Source: Kutzneria sp. CA-103260 (lineage in GTDB: Bacteria > Actinomycetota > Actinomycetes > Mycobacteriales > Pseudonocardiaceae). Taken from it: 64,000 nt of DNA. Below the pieces are notes generated by a model, which did not search any database, was not told the DNA's origin, and saw only the letters and a program-made list of their open reading frames with translations. A program made the translations under genes and the position numbers. Positions 30,963-40,230 of this stretch are shown one piece after another; within the stretch, counting starts at the first letter, position 1; each line of letters begins with the position of its first letter. The stretch covers positions 10,478,001 to 10,542,000 of the forward strand of contig NZ_CP073318.1 of NCBI RefSeq assembly GCF_018263855.1, written 5' to 3'.

Positions 30963-33653
30963 ATGCTGATCGGGCGGAGTCGTGAACTGGCCCGGCTGAC
31001 CGTCCGAGTCCGTGAACTCGCCGGTGGTCGGGGCGGCACGGCGCTCGTCGACGGCGAACCCGGCATTGGCAAGACCACCCTGTTGCGCGCGGTGTGCGAC
31101 GCTGCCCTGGAAAACGGCTGCCGTGTGCACTGGGGCGCGGGCGATGAACTCGGCCGGTTGCTGCCGCTGTTGCCTCTGCTCGAGGCGCTGCGCGCGGAGC
31201 GTTCCGACGAGGGCCAGGCGGTGCTGCGGCTGCTGCGAGGCGAGATCCCGACCGTGGCCGACCCGTCGGCGGTCGCGGCCGAGCGGGTGCTGGGCATGGT
31301 CGAGGAGTTGTGCTCCGACGGACCGGCGGTGCTGGCGCTGGACGACCTCCAGTGGGCCGACAAGGTCACCGTCGCGGTGTTCAGCCGACTGGTGAAGCTG
31401 GTGGACCAGTTGCCGCTGCTGCTGATCGGCACGCTGCGACCGGTCCCGGTCCGCGACGACCTGTCGGCGCTGTGGCGGCAACTCGGCGACGACGGCCAGA
31501 TCAGCCTGGGTCCACTGCCTGCGGACGCGATCGGTGAGCTGGTCGCGCAACTGGTCGGCACGCAGCCCTCGGACGAGTTGCTCCGTCACGCCGAGGGGGC
31601 GGCCGGAAATCCTTTGTACGCGACGGAACTCGTCAGCGCGGTGGCCGAAGGCGCGACTCGCCCGGGCTCGCTGGCCGCGGCGATCGACCACCGGATGGAC
31701 TTCCTGTCCGAGCAGACCCGGCATGTGCTGCGCGCGGCCACTCTGCTCGGTGTCGTGTTCTCGGTCGCGGACCTGAGCGTCGTGCTCGGCCGCTCGGTTG
31801 TCGACCTGCTTCCCGCACTCGACCAGGCGACGGCGGCCGGTGTGCTGGTCGAGTCCGGCGACGGCCTGTCGTTCCGGCACGCGCTGGTGCGATCCGCCCT
31901 GTACGAACGGATGTCGCAACCGGTGCGTGCGGCCTGGCATCTGGAGGCCGCACGACTGTTGTCCAACGCCGGGTCGCCGGTCGAACGCGTCGCCAAGCAG
32001 CTGCTGGTCGCCTCCGACGCCGACGAGTGGACCGTGGACTGGTTGTGCGACAACGCGGGTGCGCTGATCGGCCAGTCCCCGTCCGCGGCGGTGGACCTGC
32101 TTCGCCGAGTGCTCGCCACGCCGAGTTGGGACACCCGGCGGTTGTCGCTGGCCAGCCGGTTCGGCGACGCCCTCTACCGCACGGGTGACTTCGACGAAGC
32201 CGAGCAGGTGGCCACCCGAGCGCTCGCGTTGTCCGTGGACCCGGTGCAGATCGTGTGGCTGCACCACATCTTGCTGCAATGCCGCAGCATGAGCGGTCGC
32301 GTCGCGCAGTCGCTCGTCGAACTGGACCACGCGTTGGCGGATCCGAACACCACCGGGCGGGTGCGGGCCCGGTTGCTCGTGCTCACTGCGAGGGCGCACT
32401 GGGATCTGGGTGAACTGGACGCCGCTGAGAAGGCCGCGCTGGACGCCGCCGACGCCGCGCCCGCAGACGAGTGGGCGGTCGGCTGGTCGCTGCACGTCCG
32501 CAGCATCGTGCTCATGGTGCGCAACAAGATGGCAGATGCGCTGGACCTGTTGGACCACGCCGTGCGGGCGATCGGCCGGGACGGTGGCACCGCGGAGCTG
32601 AGCCTGCTGCTGCGCGTCAATCGCGCGGTCACCCTGTGCTGCGTCGACCGCTACGACGAGGCGGTGGCCGCCGCGCGAGATGTCCGTCAGCTGGCCGAGC
32701 ACGTCGGCAACACAGTTCGTATGGCGCAGGCGCAGAGCGCCCTCGTGCAGATGACGTACGACTGCTGCCGGTGGGATGACGTGCTGGTCGATGTGGACAT
32801 GCTCGCCGACGAGCTGCGGAATCCGGTCGTCGCCGCCTCCGACCACAGCATCGCCGCCCTGATCCATCTGCACCGTGGCGATCACGTCGCGGCTGGACGG
32901 CATCTGGCCGTCGCGCGGGCGGCCCAGGTGGGCAAACACCCCGTGCTGCACCTCGCGCTGGTCAACAGCTTGGAGCTGGAGCAGGCCGGCCAGCTCAGCG
33001 AAGCGCTGGCGGCGTTGAGCATGACCGCCGACTACGACGACCTACTGCCGGAGATCGTCCGGCTCGCGGTGGCTGACGGCGATCTTGACACCGCGCGGGT
33101 AACAACCAGCCGAGTCGTGGGCCTGGCGGCGGATTCCGAGGTGCGGCACCGGATTGCCGCTGCCGCGTACTGCCGTGGGCTCGTTGCCGGTGACGGCGAG
33201 GAGCTGCTGCGGGCGGCCACCGTCTATCGGGAGTGCGGTTTGCCGCTGGCCCGGGCCAAGGCGTTGGAGGCGGCCGCGGCGGCGTTTGTCCACAACGGAC
33301 AGTCAAGCTCGGCGCGGGCGGCGGCGTCGCGGGCGTTGGACCTGTACGCCGAGCTCGGGGCCGAGTGGCAGCTGGCGCGGGCGCAGGCGGCACTGCGGGG
33401 GTTGGGGCTGCGGCGCGGGCCGAAGGTCAAGCACCGCCGGGCCAAGACCGGGTGGGACAGCCTCACCCCGGCCGAGGCGACGGTGGCGCAGCTGGTCGTG
33501 GCTGGGCTGTCCAACCCCCAGATCGCCGAGCGGCTGTTCGTGTCCCGGCGCACCGTGACCACGCACGTCTCGCACATCCTGGCCAAGCTTCAGGTCCGCA
33601 CCCGCACCGACATCGCCCGGGAAGCCGGCCTGCGTCAGGCCGCCTCCGGCTGA
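30963..33653 (+). CDS. LAL-type (large ATP-binding) LuxR-family transcriptional regulator
   Basis: 896 residues, ATG 30963. The N-terminal AAA/STAND ATPase has Walker A GEPGIGKTT (34-42), VLALDDLQWADKVT as Walker B with the WAD motif, and LLLIGTLRPVPV as sensor 1. A long TPR-like helical middle follows. The C-terminal HTH is LTPAEATVAQLVVAGLSNPQ and SRRTVTTHVSHILAKL, the GerE/LuxR type, at about 835-890. LAL regulators include MalT and many activators of antibiotic pathways, usually triggered by a small effector. No biosynthetic cluster adjoins it. The neighbouring 43-residue secreted peptide is divergent. Confidence 0.92.
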   Translation: MLIGRSRELARLTVRVRELAGGRGGTALVDGEPGIGKTTLLRAVCDAALENGCRVHWGAGDELGRLLPLLPLLEALRAERSDEGQAVLRLLRGEIPTVADPSAVAAERVLGMVEELCSDGPAVLALDDLQWADKVTVAVFSRLVKLVDQLPLLLIGTLRPVPVRDDLSALWRQLGDDGQISLGPLPADAIGELVAQLVGTQPSDELLRHAEGAAGNPLYATELVSAVAEGATRPGSLAAAIDHRMDFLSEQTRHVLRAATLLGVVFSVADLSVVLGRSVVDLLPALDQATAAGVLVESGDGLSFRHALVRSALYERMSQPVRAAWHLEAARLLSNAGSPVERVAKQLLVASDADEWTVDWLCDNAGALIGQSPSAAVDLLRRVLATPSWDTRRLSLASRFGDALYRTGDFDEAEQVATRALALSVDPVQIVWLHHILLQCRSMSGRVAQSLVELDHALADPNTTGRVRARLLVLTARAHWDLGELDAAEKAALDAADAAPADEWAVGWSLHVRSIVLMVRNKMADALDLLDHAVRAIGRDGGTAELSLLLRVNRAVTLCCVDRYDEAVAAARDVRQLAEHVGNTVRMAQAQSALVQMTYDCCRWDDVLVDVDMLADELRNPVVAASDHSIAALIHLHRGDHVAAGRHLAVARAAQVGKHPVLHLALVNSLELEQAGQLSEALAALSMTADYDDLLPEIVRLAVADGDLDTARVTTSRVVGLAADSEVRHRIAAAAYCRGLVAGDGEELLRAATVYRECGLPLARAKALEAAAAAFVHNGQSSSARAAASRALDLYAELGAEWQLARAQAALRGLGLRRGPKVKHRRAKTGWDSLTPAEATVAQLVVAGLSNPQIAERLFVSRRTVTTHVSHILAKLQVRTRTDIAREAGLRQAASG

Positions 33654-33671
33654 GCCCACCAAGGCCGGTGC

Positions 33672-33699
33672 CGGCCGGGCCGAGGAGGTGGCCCGGCCG
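33672..33699 (+). terminator. Hairpin after the LAL regulator
   Basis: CGGCCGGGCC pairs perfectly with GGCCCGGCCG (10 bp) around the loop GAGGAGGT, 18 bp after the stop. Confidence 0.6.
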
Positions 33700-33904
33700 A
33701 CGCCGGCTCCGCCCGCCCGAACATCGCGCCGGAGGCCGAGCCGCGCCACTCGGCCAACGCGCGTGTCGGGGTTTCGGGCAAGCGGATTCAGGTGGCTTGT
33801 GGACAATCGCCCGTCCATCCACAGGGCTCGCTTCGCGGGCGTGCCCGGGGCCAGCGGCCGGTAGACTGGGTCTGGGGACGCCCCCCCGAGGCGGGTGGGG
33901 GATT

Positions 33905-34876
33905 TCAGGCGGAACGGTTGCCGGGACGGCGGTGGTCGCCGGAGTCCGAGCGAGCATCGCCGAGGCGTGGCCGCGGCACGGAACCCTCGTCACGGGAACG
34001 CGGCTGCTGCGTTGAACCCGTGTCACGCGAACGCGGGTGTTGGGTGGGCCCGGTGTCGTGCGAGCGCGGCTGGGGCACGGAACCGCCGTCGTGGGAGTGC
34101 GAATACTGGGTGAGCCCGGTGTCGTGCGAACGCGGCTGAGGGACGGAGCCTTCGTTGCGCGAGTGCGAACGTTGGGTGGAACCGGTGTCGCGGGAATGTG
34201 GCTGAGGCACGGAACCCCGGTCGCGGGAGCGCGGGTGCGCAGCGGGCTCGGCGTCGCGGGGCTGGGGGCGCTGGGCTGGGTGGGCCTCGGGGCGGGTGTC
34301 GCCGGGGCGGGGATGGGGCGGACCGGCGTGCACGGGGCGCTTGCGGACCCTGGGGGACTGGCCCCGGCACCAGCGCAGCCACAGCGGCACGATGTACCAC
34401 CACAGGACGAACCAGCTGACGATGCCGGCGGTGAGCATGCCGGCCCACTCCTGCCCGAGCACGACGTCGAGGATCATCATGAGCGCGGAGGACAGGGACA
34501 GCATCAGCAGGACCAGGCCGCACAGGGCCAAGCCGCTGGTGAGGTGGACGAGCTGGCGCTTGAGGCGGTGCTGGAACACGAGGCGGTGCACGGGCGCGGG
34601 GGCGATGAGCAGGGCGGTGGCGGCGGCGCCGAGGACGAGGCTGGCGACGAAGGCGGAGCGGTCGAACTGGCCCAGCGAGGCGAAGCGGGGCGTGAACGCC
34701 AGGGACAGCAGGAAGGCCAGCAGCAGCTGCACGCCGGTCTGGGCGACGCGGATCTCCTGCAGCAACTCCGCGTAGTTGCGGTCGAGCCGCTGGGTCGGTG
34801 TCTCCCCGCGGGCCACGAGATTCCAGCTGTCATGGCTCTCGTATGGGCTACGGGCAGTAGCCGAGTTGTGCGTCAT
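33905..34876 (-). CDS. DUF6328-like four-helix membrane protein with long repeat tail
   Basis: 323 residues, ATG 34876. The N-terminal half is a four-helix membrane domain with NYAELLQEIRVAQTGVQLLLAF before the first helix, and later LALCGLVLLMLSLSSALMM and WFVLWWYIVPLWLRW, as in DUF6328 proteins of unknown function. From about residue 205 the protein is a hydrophilic tail of seven or so imperfect 14-15-residue units (for example SRDTGSTQ and SVPQPRSHDTG). The tail is rich in Ser, Arg, His, Asp and Pro, predicted disordered, and much longer than in typical family members. It is convergent with the LAL gene, and its start faces the acyltransferase. Confidence 0.75.
   Translation of the reverse strand: MTHNSATARSPYESHDSWNLVARGETPTQRLDRNYAELLQEIRVAQTGVQLLLAFLLSLAFTPRFASLGQFDRSAFVASLVLGAAATALLIAPAPVHRLVFQHRLKRQLVHLTSGLALCGLVLLMLSLSSALMMILDVVLGQEWAGMLTAGIVSWFVLWWYIVPLWLRWCRGQSPRVRKRPVHAGPPHPRPGDTRPEAHPAQRPQPRDAEPAAHPRSRDRGSVPQPHSRDTGSTQRSHSRNEGSVPQPRSHDTGLTQYSHSHDGGSVPQPRSHDTGPTQHPRSRDTGSTQQPRSRDEGSVPRPRLGDARSDSGDHRRPGNRSA
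33950..34235 (-). repeat. Imperfect 42-45-bp coding repeats in the DUF6328-like gene
   Basis: About seven units alternate between the SVPQPRSHDTG and STQ-SHSRDEG types. The DNA repeats include near-identical blocks around CCGGTGTCGTGCGA and CGGAACC. Such units can change number by slippage or recombination. Confidence 0.8.
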
Positions 34877-35002
34877 GTCGAGATCCGTTCAACGAGGGGA
34901 CACCAGGAGTTCAACCCTCGCGCACACTGCGTGATGAGTCATCGGAGACGTGACGTATGTTGGCGGGGCCCTGTCACCCGTTGGAGAGGCGTACGCACAC
35001 CC

Positions 35003-36088
35003 GTGACAGCCACCCGAGCCGACCTTCCGTCCCTGACCGGAATGCGCTGGGCCGCCGCGTTTCTGGTGTTCTGCCTGCATATCGTGGTCACCTCGATGCT
35101 CTCGCCGGTCGCCGCCGGCTCGAAGATCGCCACGCTGCTGTTCAGCGCGGGTGACGTGGGGGTGTCGTTCTTCTTCGTGTTGTCCGGCTTCGTGCTGATG
35201 TGGTCGGCCCGGCCCGGTGACAGCCCGTTGCGGTTCTGGCGGCGTCGGCTGGCCCGGGTCTACCCGGTGCACCTGGTCACGGCGCTGTTAGCGGTGCTAC
35301 TCGGCGTCACCCTCGGGCAGTTGGTCCGCCCGGACAACTTCTACGGGGTGCCCAGCATCGGCAGCTTCCTGGCCAACGTGTTCCTGGTGCACTCGTGGAT
35401 CCCGGGCCAGAACCAGTCGTTGAACACGGTCAGCTGGACGCTGGCCTGTGAGGCGTTCTTCTATCTCACGTTCCCGGTGTGGGGCCTGCTGGTCCGGCGG
35501 CTCCAGACCCGTGGCACCACAGTGTTCGCGCTGGTCAGCGTGGTGCTGGTGGTGCTGCCAGCGGTGGCCCAGCCGTCGTTGTCGTTCCTGCAGTCCTTCC
35601 CGGCGGCCCGGCTCGGCGAGTTCACGCTCGGTGTCGCCCTGGCCCGCCTCGTCGCGCTGGGCAGTTGGCGCGGGCCGCGGCTGGAGATCGCGGTGGCGGT
35701 GATGCTGATCAGCTACTTCCTGGTGCCGGTGTGGCCCGGGCAGTACGGCTACTCGGTGGCCACTCTGGTCGGCATCGGTGTGCTCATCCCGGCCGCGGCC
35801 GTGGCCGACCTGCGCGAGGACCCGTCGTTCTGGCGGTCCCGGACGATGGTCCGACTCGGAGAGCTGTCGTTCGCCTTCTACATGATCCATCTGATGGTGA
35901 TCAGGGTGGCGCGGCGCGTCTTCCCGGCACTCGTGCAGCGGGGCAGCACCGCCGAGTTGTTCGTGGTGGCCGGGATCTTCGCGGTGTCGCTGGGCCTGGC
36001 CTGGGTGCTGTACGAGTACGTGGAGACGCCGTGCCGGCGGTTCCTCACCCGGCCGCGCCGCAAGCAGCGGGAACTGGTGCCGGCGTAG
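35003..36088 (+). CDS. Acyltransferase 3 family membrane protein (OafA/YrhL type)
   Basis: 361 residues from GTG 35003. It begins LPSLTGMRWAAAFLVFCLHIV, the family signature with the catalytic-type histidine in FCLHIV. FFFVLSGFVLMWSARPGDSPLRFWRRRLARVYPVHL follows, giving the SGF and R-x-R-x-P motifs. About ten transmembrane helices are visible. The family transfers acyl groups (often acetyl) to sugars of the cell envelope or of secondary metabolites. No SGNH partner domain is fused. It is convergent with, and abuts, the small membrane gene at 36089. Confidence 0.88.
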   Translation: MTATRADLPSLTGMRWAAAFLVFCLHIVVTSMLSPVAAGSKIATLLFSAGDVGVSFFFVLSGFVLMWSARPGDSPLRFWRRRLARVYPVHLVTALLAVLLGVTLGQLVRPDNFYGVPSIGSFLANVFLVHSWIPGQNQSLNTVSWTLACEAFFYLTFPVWGLLVRRLQTRGTTVFALVSVVLVVLPAVAQPSLSFLQSFPAARLGEFTLGVALARLVALGSWRGPRLEIAVAVMLISYFLVPVWPGQYGYSVATLVGIGVLIPAAAVADLREDPSFWRSRTMVRLGELSFAFYMIHLMVIRVARRVFPALVQRGSTAELFVVAGIFAVSLGLAWVLYEYVETPCRRFLTRPRRKQRELVPA

Positions 36089-36436
36089 TCAGCGCCGCCA
36101 GGTGGTCTGCAACCTGATCACCACGATCGCCTCGACCACCAGGGCCACAGCCAGGATCACCGCCGCCCACCATCGGGATCGCCGCGCCAGCGGGGCGATC
36201 AGCGGCAGCACCACCAGTGACGTCACCACGTACGCCCAGTTCTCGCCGGACTCCCGAGGCTGGTGGCCGCTGAGACGGGCGATGACGATGGCGATTGTCT
36301 GCACGACCATGGCCACTTCGATCGCCGCCAGGTAGGGCAGCACGCGAGCGAAGTTGTAGCGGGCGGCGAACAGCAGGCAGGCCAGGGCCAACAGCGCGCA
36401 GATGGCCGTGGTGGCGAAGGCCAGGGGCTCGATCAC
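36089..36436 (-). CDS. Small four-helix membrane protein in the iron-regulated PepSY operon
   Basis: 115 residues from GTG 36436, overlapping the PepSY gene stop by 4 bp (GTGA). The sequence is almost entirely hydrophobic: ATTAICALLALACLLFAARYN, EVAMVVQTIAIVIARL, VVTSLVVLPLIAPL and WWAAVILAVALVVEAIVVI give four helices. No named family recognised. Translational coupling to PepSY and the shared iron box suggest a helper role in reductive iron uptake. Confidence 0.75.
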   Translation of the reverse strand: MIEPLAFATTAICALLALACLLFAARYNFARVLPYLAAIEVAMVVQTIAIVIARLSGHQPRESGENWAYVVTSLVVLPLIAPLARRSRWWAAVILAVALVVEAIVVIRLQTTWRR

Positions 36437-37710
36437 GCCTTGGCCCGGCGGCGACGCTTGGTTCCGGCGCGGAACAGCCAGGTGGACAGGCCAGTGATCA
36501 TCAGGGCCAGCGGGGTCAGGCCCAGCACCACCCAGATGATCCGCCACCAGCCGTTGACCAGCCAGCCGAAGTGTGCGGGCTCGAACACCTTCTCGTAGAA
36601 CGTGTTGGCCAGCGGTTCGGCGTTGCCACCGTCCACAACGGACGCCTGGGCGGCGTCCTGGGCGTCCACGTAGACGAAGACATCGCCACCGAAGAAGGCT
36701 CGCGCGTTGTACGGGGCGTAGGAGCCGGAGATGGACACGCCGTAGTAGGCGGAGTCCTCGTTCGGCAGGCTGACGTAGCGGATGTCGCCGGGATGACGTT
36801 GCAACGCGGTGGAAACCGCTTGGTCGAGGCCGATGTCGGCGGCATTCGCGGCAGCGGGATCGGGTGTGAACGTGTATCGATTGGCGTCCACGGAGGTGCC
36901 GCCGGTGATGGCCAGCCAGGCGTTCTCCACGGCCGGCAGTTCGAACGCCGCGCCGGTGACGCCCCACATCAGCACGAACGGCACGGCGACCAGGCCGATC
37001 ACGTTGTGCAGGTCGTAGTCCCGGGCGAACCGGCCGCGATGGAGCCGGACCCGGAAGCCGTGGGAGAACCGCCGGAACCCGGGCCACCACGTGATGAGGC
37101 CGGTGATCGCCAGCAGGACCATCAGCAAACCCAGCACCACCAAGAGGATTCCGCCGAGTGTCTGTCCGAGGATCGGCGTGGCCATCCAGGCCACGTAGCC
37201 GGCGTCGGTGGGGCAGGTCAGGGCGCAGTCGTGGATGTTGGCCATCAGGCCCATGAAACCGTCGTTGATGTTGGCGTAGCCGTTGAGGTGGCCGGTGCCG
37301 GGGTCGACGGCGTAGATGTAGGTGAACGTGGGGTCGCCGACGGCGATGATGCCCTGGTCGTTGCTCACCCAGGCCGGCGTGAAGTCGGGGTGCGCCTGGC
37401 GCACCAGGTCCCGGGCCTGGCTCAGACTGATCGGGGCCGGGCCGTCGGTGTGCTGGTAGAGCTCGGCGTGCGTGGCGCGGAAGTATTCGGCCCGGTACAG
37501 CAGGATCGCGCCGCTGGTCGTCTCGATCACCAGGAAAAGGCCCAGCACCAACGAAGTCCAGCGGTGCGTGAGCACCATTGCCCGCCGCACCGGCCGCCGG
37601 CGTAACCAACGCCGGAACCGGCTGCCGCGGGCCGCGGACACCCGTGCGGCCTCGGTCCGGGTGAGGGTGTCGGTCGTTGACGGCCCCTGGCGTTCGGTGT
37701 CGGCGGTCAA
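36433..37710 (-). CDS. PepSY-associated transmembrane protein, probable iron/siderophore reductase
   Basis: 425 residues from TTG 37710. The N-terminal cytoplasmic basic segment leads to TM1 (VLTHRWTSLVLGLFLVIETTSGAILLY), then an extracellular PepSY domain, TM pairs (LLMVLLAITGLITWWPGF and VIGLVAVPFVLMWGVTGAAFELP) and a second PepSY domain. The WWP and LHRW/LHN histidines are the positions expected to hold heme in this family. PepSY_TM proteins are often found with siderophore uptake, where they reduce ferric complexes. A DtxR/IdeR-type box lies 40-60 bp upstream, supporting iron control. It is followed by the coupled small membrane gene. Confidence 0.85.
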   Translation of the reverse strand: MTADTERQGPSTTDTLTRTEAARVSAARGSRFRRWLRRRPVRRAMVLTHRWTSLVLGLFLVIETTSGAILLYRAEYFRATHAELYQHTDGPAPISLSQARDLVRQAHPDFTPAWVSNDQGIIAVGDPTFTYIYAVDPGTGHLNGYANINDGFMGLMANIHDCALTCPTDAGYVAWMATPILGQTLGGILLVVLGLLMVLLAITGLITWWPGFRRFSHGFRVRLHRGRFARDYDLHNVIGLVAVPFVLMWGVTGAAFELPAVENAWLAITGGTSVDANRYTFTPDPAAANAADIGLDQAVSTALQRHPGDIRYVSLPNEDSAYYGVSISGSYAPYNARAFFGGDVFVYVDAQDAAQASVVDGGNAEPLANTFYEKVFEPAHFGWLVNGWWRIIWVVLGLTPLALMITGLSTWLFRAGTKRRRRAKA

Positions 37711-37750
37711 CGCCCCACCCCCCTGTTCTGCGACCCATGTTCGCTCGGGG

Positions 37751-37770
37751 TGAGGTTAGCCTTGCTTAAC
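37751..37770 (-). promoter_or_regulatory. DtxR/IdeR-type iron box
   Basis: TGAGGTTAGCCTTGCTTAA matches the 19-bp consensus TWAGGTWAGSCTWACCTWA at 16 positions. It lies upstream of the PepSY operon and overlaps the 3' end of the ABC ATPase gene. Position read by eye, plus or minus 1 bp. Confidence 0.75.
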
Positions 37771-39277
37771 TTATGCGTCCAGTGCTGTGGAGCAGCCGGC
37801 CCACCGCCTGTGACGTGCGCTCATAGCTGTGGTCGTTGTCCACCTCGCCGACCAGCTGGTGGTCGCGCATGACCAGCACGCGGTCGGCCAGGGTGACCAT
37901 CTCCGGCAGGTCGGAGGAGATCAGCAGGATGGCCAGGCCGTCGCCGGCCAGGCCGACGATCAGCTCGTGGAAGGCGGCCTTGGTGCGCACGTCGATGCCG
38001 ACGGTCGGCTCGTCGATGACCAGGATGTCGCAGTCCGCGGCCAGCCACTTGGCCAGGCTGACCTTCTGCTGGTTGCCGCCGGAGAGCTGCCCGGCCAGCT
38101 GCCCGGGCCCGGACAGCCGCATGCCCAGCCGTTCCTGGTAGGTCGCCACCAGCGCGTTCTCGTCGCGGGCGCGGACCAGGCCGAGACGGGCCAGCCGCCG
38201 CCACACCGTCACGGCGATGTTGCGGCTGATCGGCTGCTCCAGGAAGACACCCTCCTCCTTGCGGTTCTCGGTGACGTAGCCCATGCGGTGGCGGCGCAGC
38301 GCCTCGCCGACGTCCCGGATCCGGACCCGCTCGCCGTGCACGCGGATCGAGCCGGCGGTGATCTTGTCCAGTCCGAGCACGGCCCGGGCCAGCTCGCTGC
38401 GGCCCGCGCCGACCAGCCCGTACAGGCCGACGATCTCACCGGGCCGGACCGCCAGCGACACGTCGCGATGGCCTTGGTCGGTGCTGATGGTGTCGAGTTC
38501 CAGCGCCGGCGCGGTGGTCCGGTCGACCGGCTTGCGGTCCAGTTCCAGCACGGCGTGCGCGCGGCCGACCATCAAGTTGACGATGTCGTCGGTACGGAAG
38601 TCGGTCAGGGGCTGGGCTTCGGCGACGCTGCGGCCGTCGCGCAGCACGGTCACCGTGTCGGCGATCGCGAACACCTCGTCGAGCTTGTGGCTGACCAGCA
38701 CGATGGCGTGCCCCTGGTCCCGCAGTGCTCGCATCACCGCGAACAGCCGGTCGGACTCGTCCGAGGTCAGCGAGGCCGTCGGCTCGTCGAGCAGCAGCAC
38801 CTGCGAATCCACCGCCAGCGCCTTGGCGATCTCCACCAGCTGCATCTGCGCCACCGACAACTCGGCGACCGGCCGGTCCACGTCCAGCCGAACGTCCAAC
38901 TGGCCCAGGCACTTCTCGGCCAGCGCGCGCATGGCGTTGCGGTCCACGAAGCCGAACTTCCGCGGCACGGCCTGCAGGGCGATGTTCTCCGCCACCGAGA
39001 ACGCCGGGATCAGGTTCCGTTCCTGGTGCACCACACCGATTCCGGCCCGCTGAGCGTCGTGCGGGCCGGAGAAGTGCGCTTCGGTTCCGTCGGCCAGCAC
39101 GATGCGGCCGCCGTCCGGTCGCAGCACGCCGGTCATGATCTTGATCAGGGTGCTCTTGCCGGCCCCGTTCTCGCCGAGCAGCGCGTGCACGGTGCCGGGG
39201 GACAGCCGCAGCGTGGCCTCGTCCAGGGCCCGCACGCCCGGGAACACCTTGACCAGCTTCTCCGCGGTCACGGTCAT
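37766..39277 (-). CDS. Ribose-type sugar ABC importer, ATP-binding protein
   Basis: 503 residues, ATG 39277, overlapping the permease stop by 4 bp. It has two nucleotide-binding domains. The first has Walker A GENGAGKST, signature LSVAQ, and Walker B LLLDEPT. The second has a weak Walker A (GLVGAGRSE) but intact signature LSGGNQQK and Walker B ILVIDEPT. This asymmetric two-domain design is the RbsA/XylG/MglA family that powers sugar importers. It is the last gene of an operon that begins at the enolase-like gene. Confidence 0.95.
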   Translation of the reverse strand: MTVTAEKLVKVFPGVRALDEATLRLSPGTVHALLGENGAGKSTLIKIMTGVLRPDGGRIVLADGTEAHFSGPHDAQRAGIGVVHQERNLIPAFSVAENIALQAVPRKFGFVDRNAMRALAEKCLGQLDVRLDVDRPVAELSVAQMQLVEIAKALAVDSQVLLLDEPTASLTSDESDRLFAVMRALRDQGHAIVLVSHKLDEVFAIADTVTVLRDGRSVAEAQPLTDFRTDDIVNLMVGRAHAVLELDRKPVDRTTAPALELDTISTDQGHRDVSLAVRPGEIVGLYGLVGAGRSELARAVLGLDKITAGSIRVHGERVRIRDVGEALRRHRMGYVTENRKEEGVFLEQPISRNIAVTVWRRLARLGLVRARDENALVATYQERLGMRLSGPGQLAGQLSGGNQQKVSLAKWLAADCDILVIDEPTVGIDVRTKAAFHELIVGLAGDGLAILLISSDLPEMVTLADRVLVMRDHQLVGEVDNDHSYERTSQAVGRLLHSTGRIS

Positions 39278-40230
39278 TTCGCCGCCCTCCCACGGAGTTG
39301 CGTGATCAGGACCGCGCCCAGCACCACCGCGCCGACGATCAGGTCCACCCAGTCCGGGTTGATCGAGTACTGCGCCTGGGCCACGTCCACCAGCCGCACG
39401 ATCAGCGCCGCCAGGCAGGTGCCGACCACGCTCACCACGCCGCCGGCCAGCGCCACCCCGCCGATGATCGGCGCCGCGAAGCTGGGCAGCAGCAGGTCGT
39501 CGCCGATGGTCGCGTTCACCGATCCGCTCAGCGCCACCACGATCACGCCCGCCACGCCGGCCAGCAGCCCCGACAGCAGGTGGGCCAGCACCAGCGACCG
39601 GTCGTTCGACACCCCGGAAAGCCTTGCCGCCAGCGGATTCCCGCCGCTGGCCAGCAACTGGCGGCCGAGGGCCATCCGCCGGAAGAACACCGCCACCGCG
39701 ATCGCCACCAGCACCGCGAACAGGAACACCGTCGGCACGCCCAGGACCGAGGCCTGCCCCAGCCGCACCAGACCCGGCGAATACCCCTGGTAGGTGGCGG
39801 TTCCGTGCACGCCGTAGCGCAGGCCGTCGATGATCGTCATGGTCGCCAGCGTGACGATGAAGCCGTTGATCCTGGTCAGCACCACGATCAGCCCGTTCGC
39901 CAGCCCGATGGCCGAGCCGGTGACCATGCCCGCGATGACCGCCAGCCACGCCGGCAGGCCCACATCGACCATCAGCCAGGCGGTGACCATCGCGCAGAAC
40001 CCGGTCACCACACCGACGCTGAGGTTCATCTGGCCCACCCCCAGCACCACCATCTGCGCCAGGCCGATCACCATGGGCACGGCCAGGAACTGGAAGATGG
40101 CGGTCAGGGTGTCGGCGTGCAGGACGCTGCCGCGCGTGGTGAGGGCCAGGACCACGAACGCGGCGACCGCCAGCACAGCAAGCGTGAATTCGGTGGAACG
40201 GACGGAGATTTTCTGGCGAAGGGCAGTCAT
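39274..40230 (-). CDS. Ribose-type sugar ABC importer, permease 1
   Basis: 318 residues from ATG 40230, overlapping both neighbours by 4 bp. About ten hydrophobic helices, with the BPD_transp_2 features VLGVGQMNLSVG near the start and IIGGVALAGGVVSVVGTCLAALIV near the end. It pairs with the second permease to form the membrane channel. Confidence 0.93.
   Translation of the reverse strand: MTALRQKISVRSTEFTLAVLAVAAFVVLALTTRGSVLHADTLTAIFQFLAVPMVIGLAQMVVLGVGQMNLSVGVVTGFCAMVTAWLMVDVGLPAWLAVIAGMVTGSAIGLANGLIVVLTRINGFIVTLATMTIIDGLRYGVHGTATYQGYSPGLVRLGQASVLGVPTVFLFAVLVAIAVAVFFRRMALGRQLLASGGNPLAARLSGVSNDRSLVLAHLLSGLLAGVAGVIVVALSGSVNATIGDDLLLPSFAAPIIGGVALAGGVVSVVGTCLAALIVRLVDVAQAQYSINPDWVDLIVGAVVLGAVLITQLRGRAAK

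Noticed and set aside
34037..35002. Long N-terminal extension of the acyltransferase
   Set aside because: The open frame runs through antisense of the DUF6328-like gene; family homology begins at about 35020 and GTG 35003 fits.
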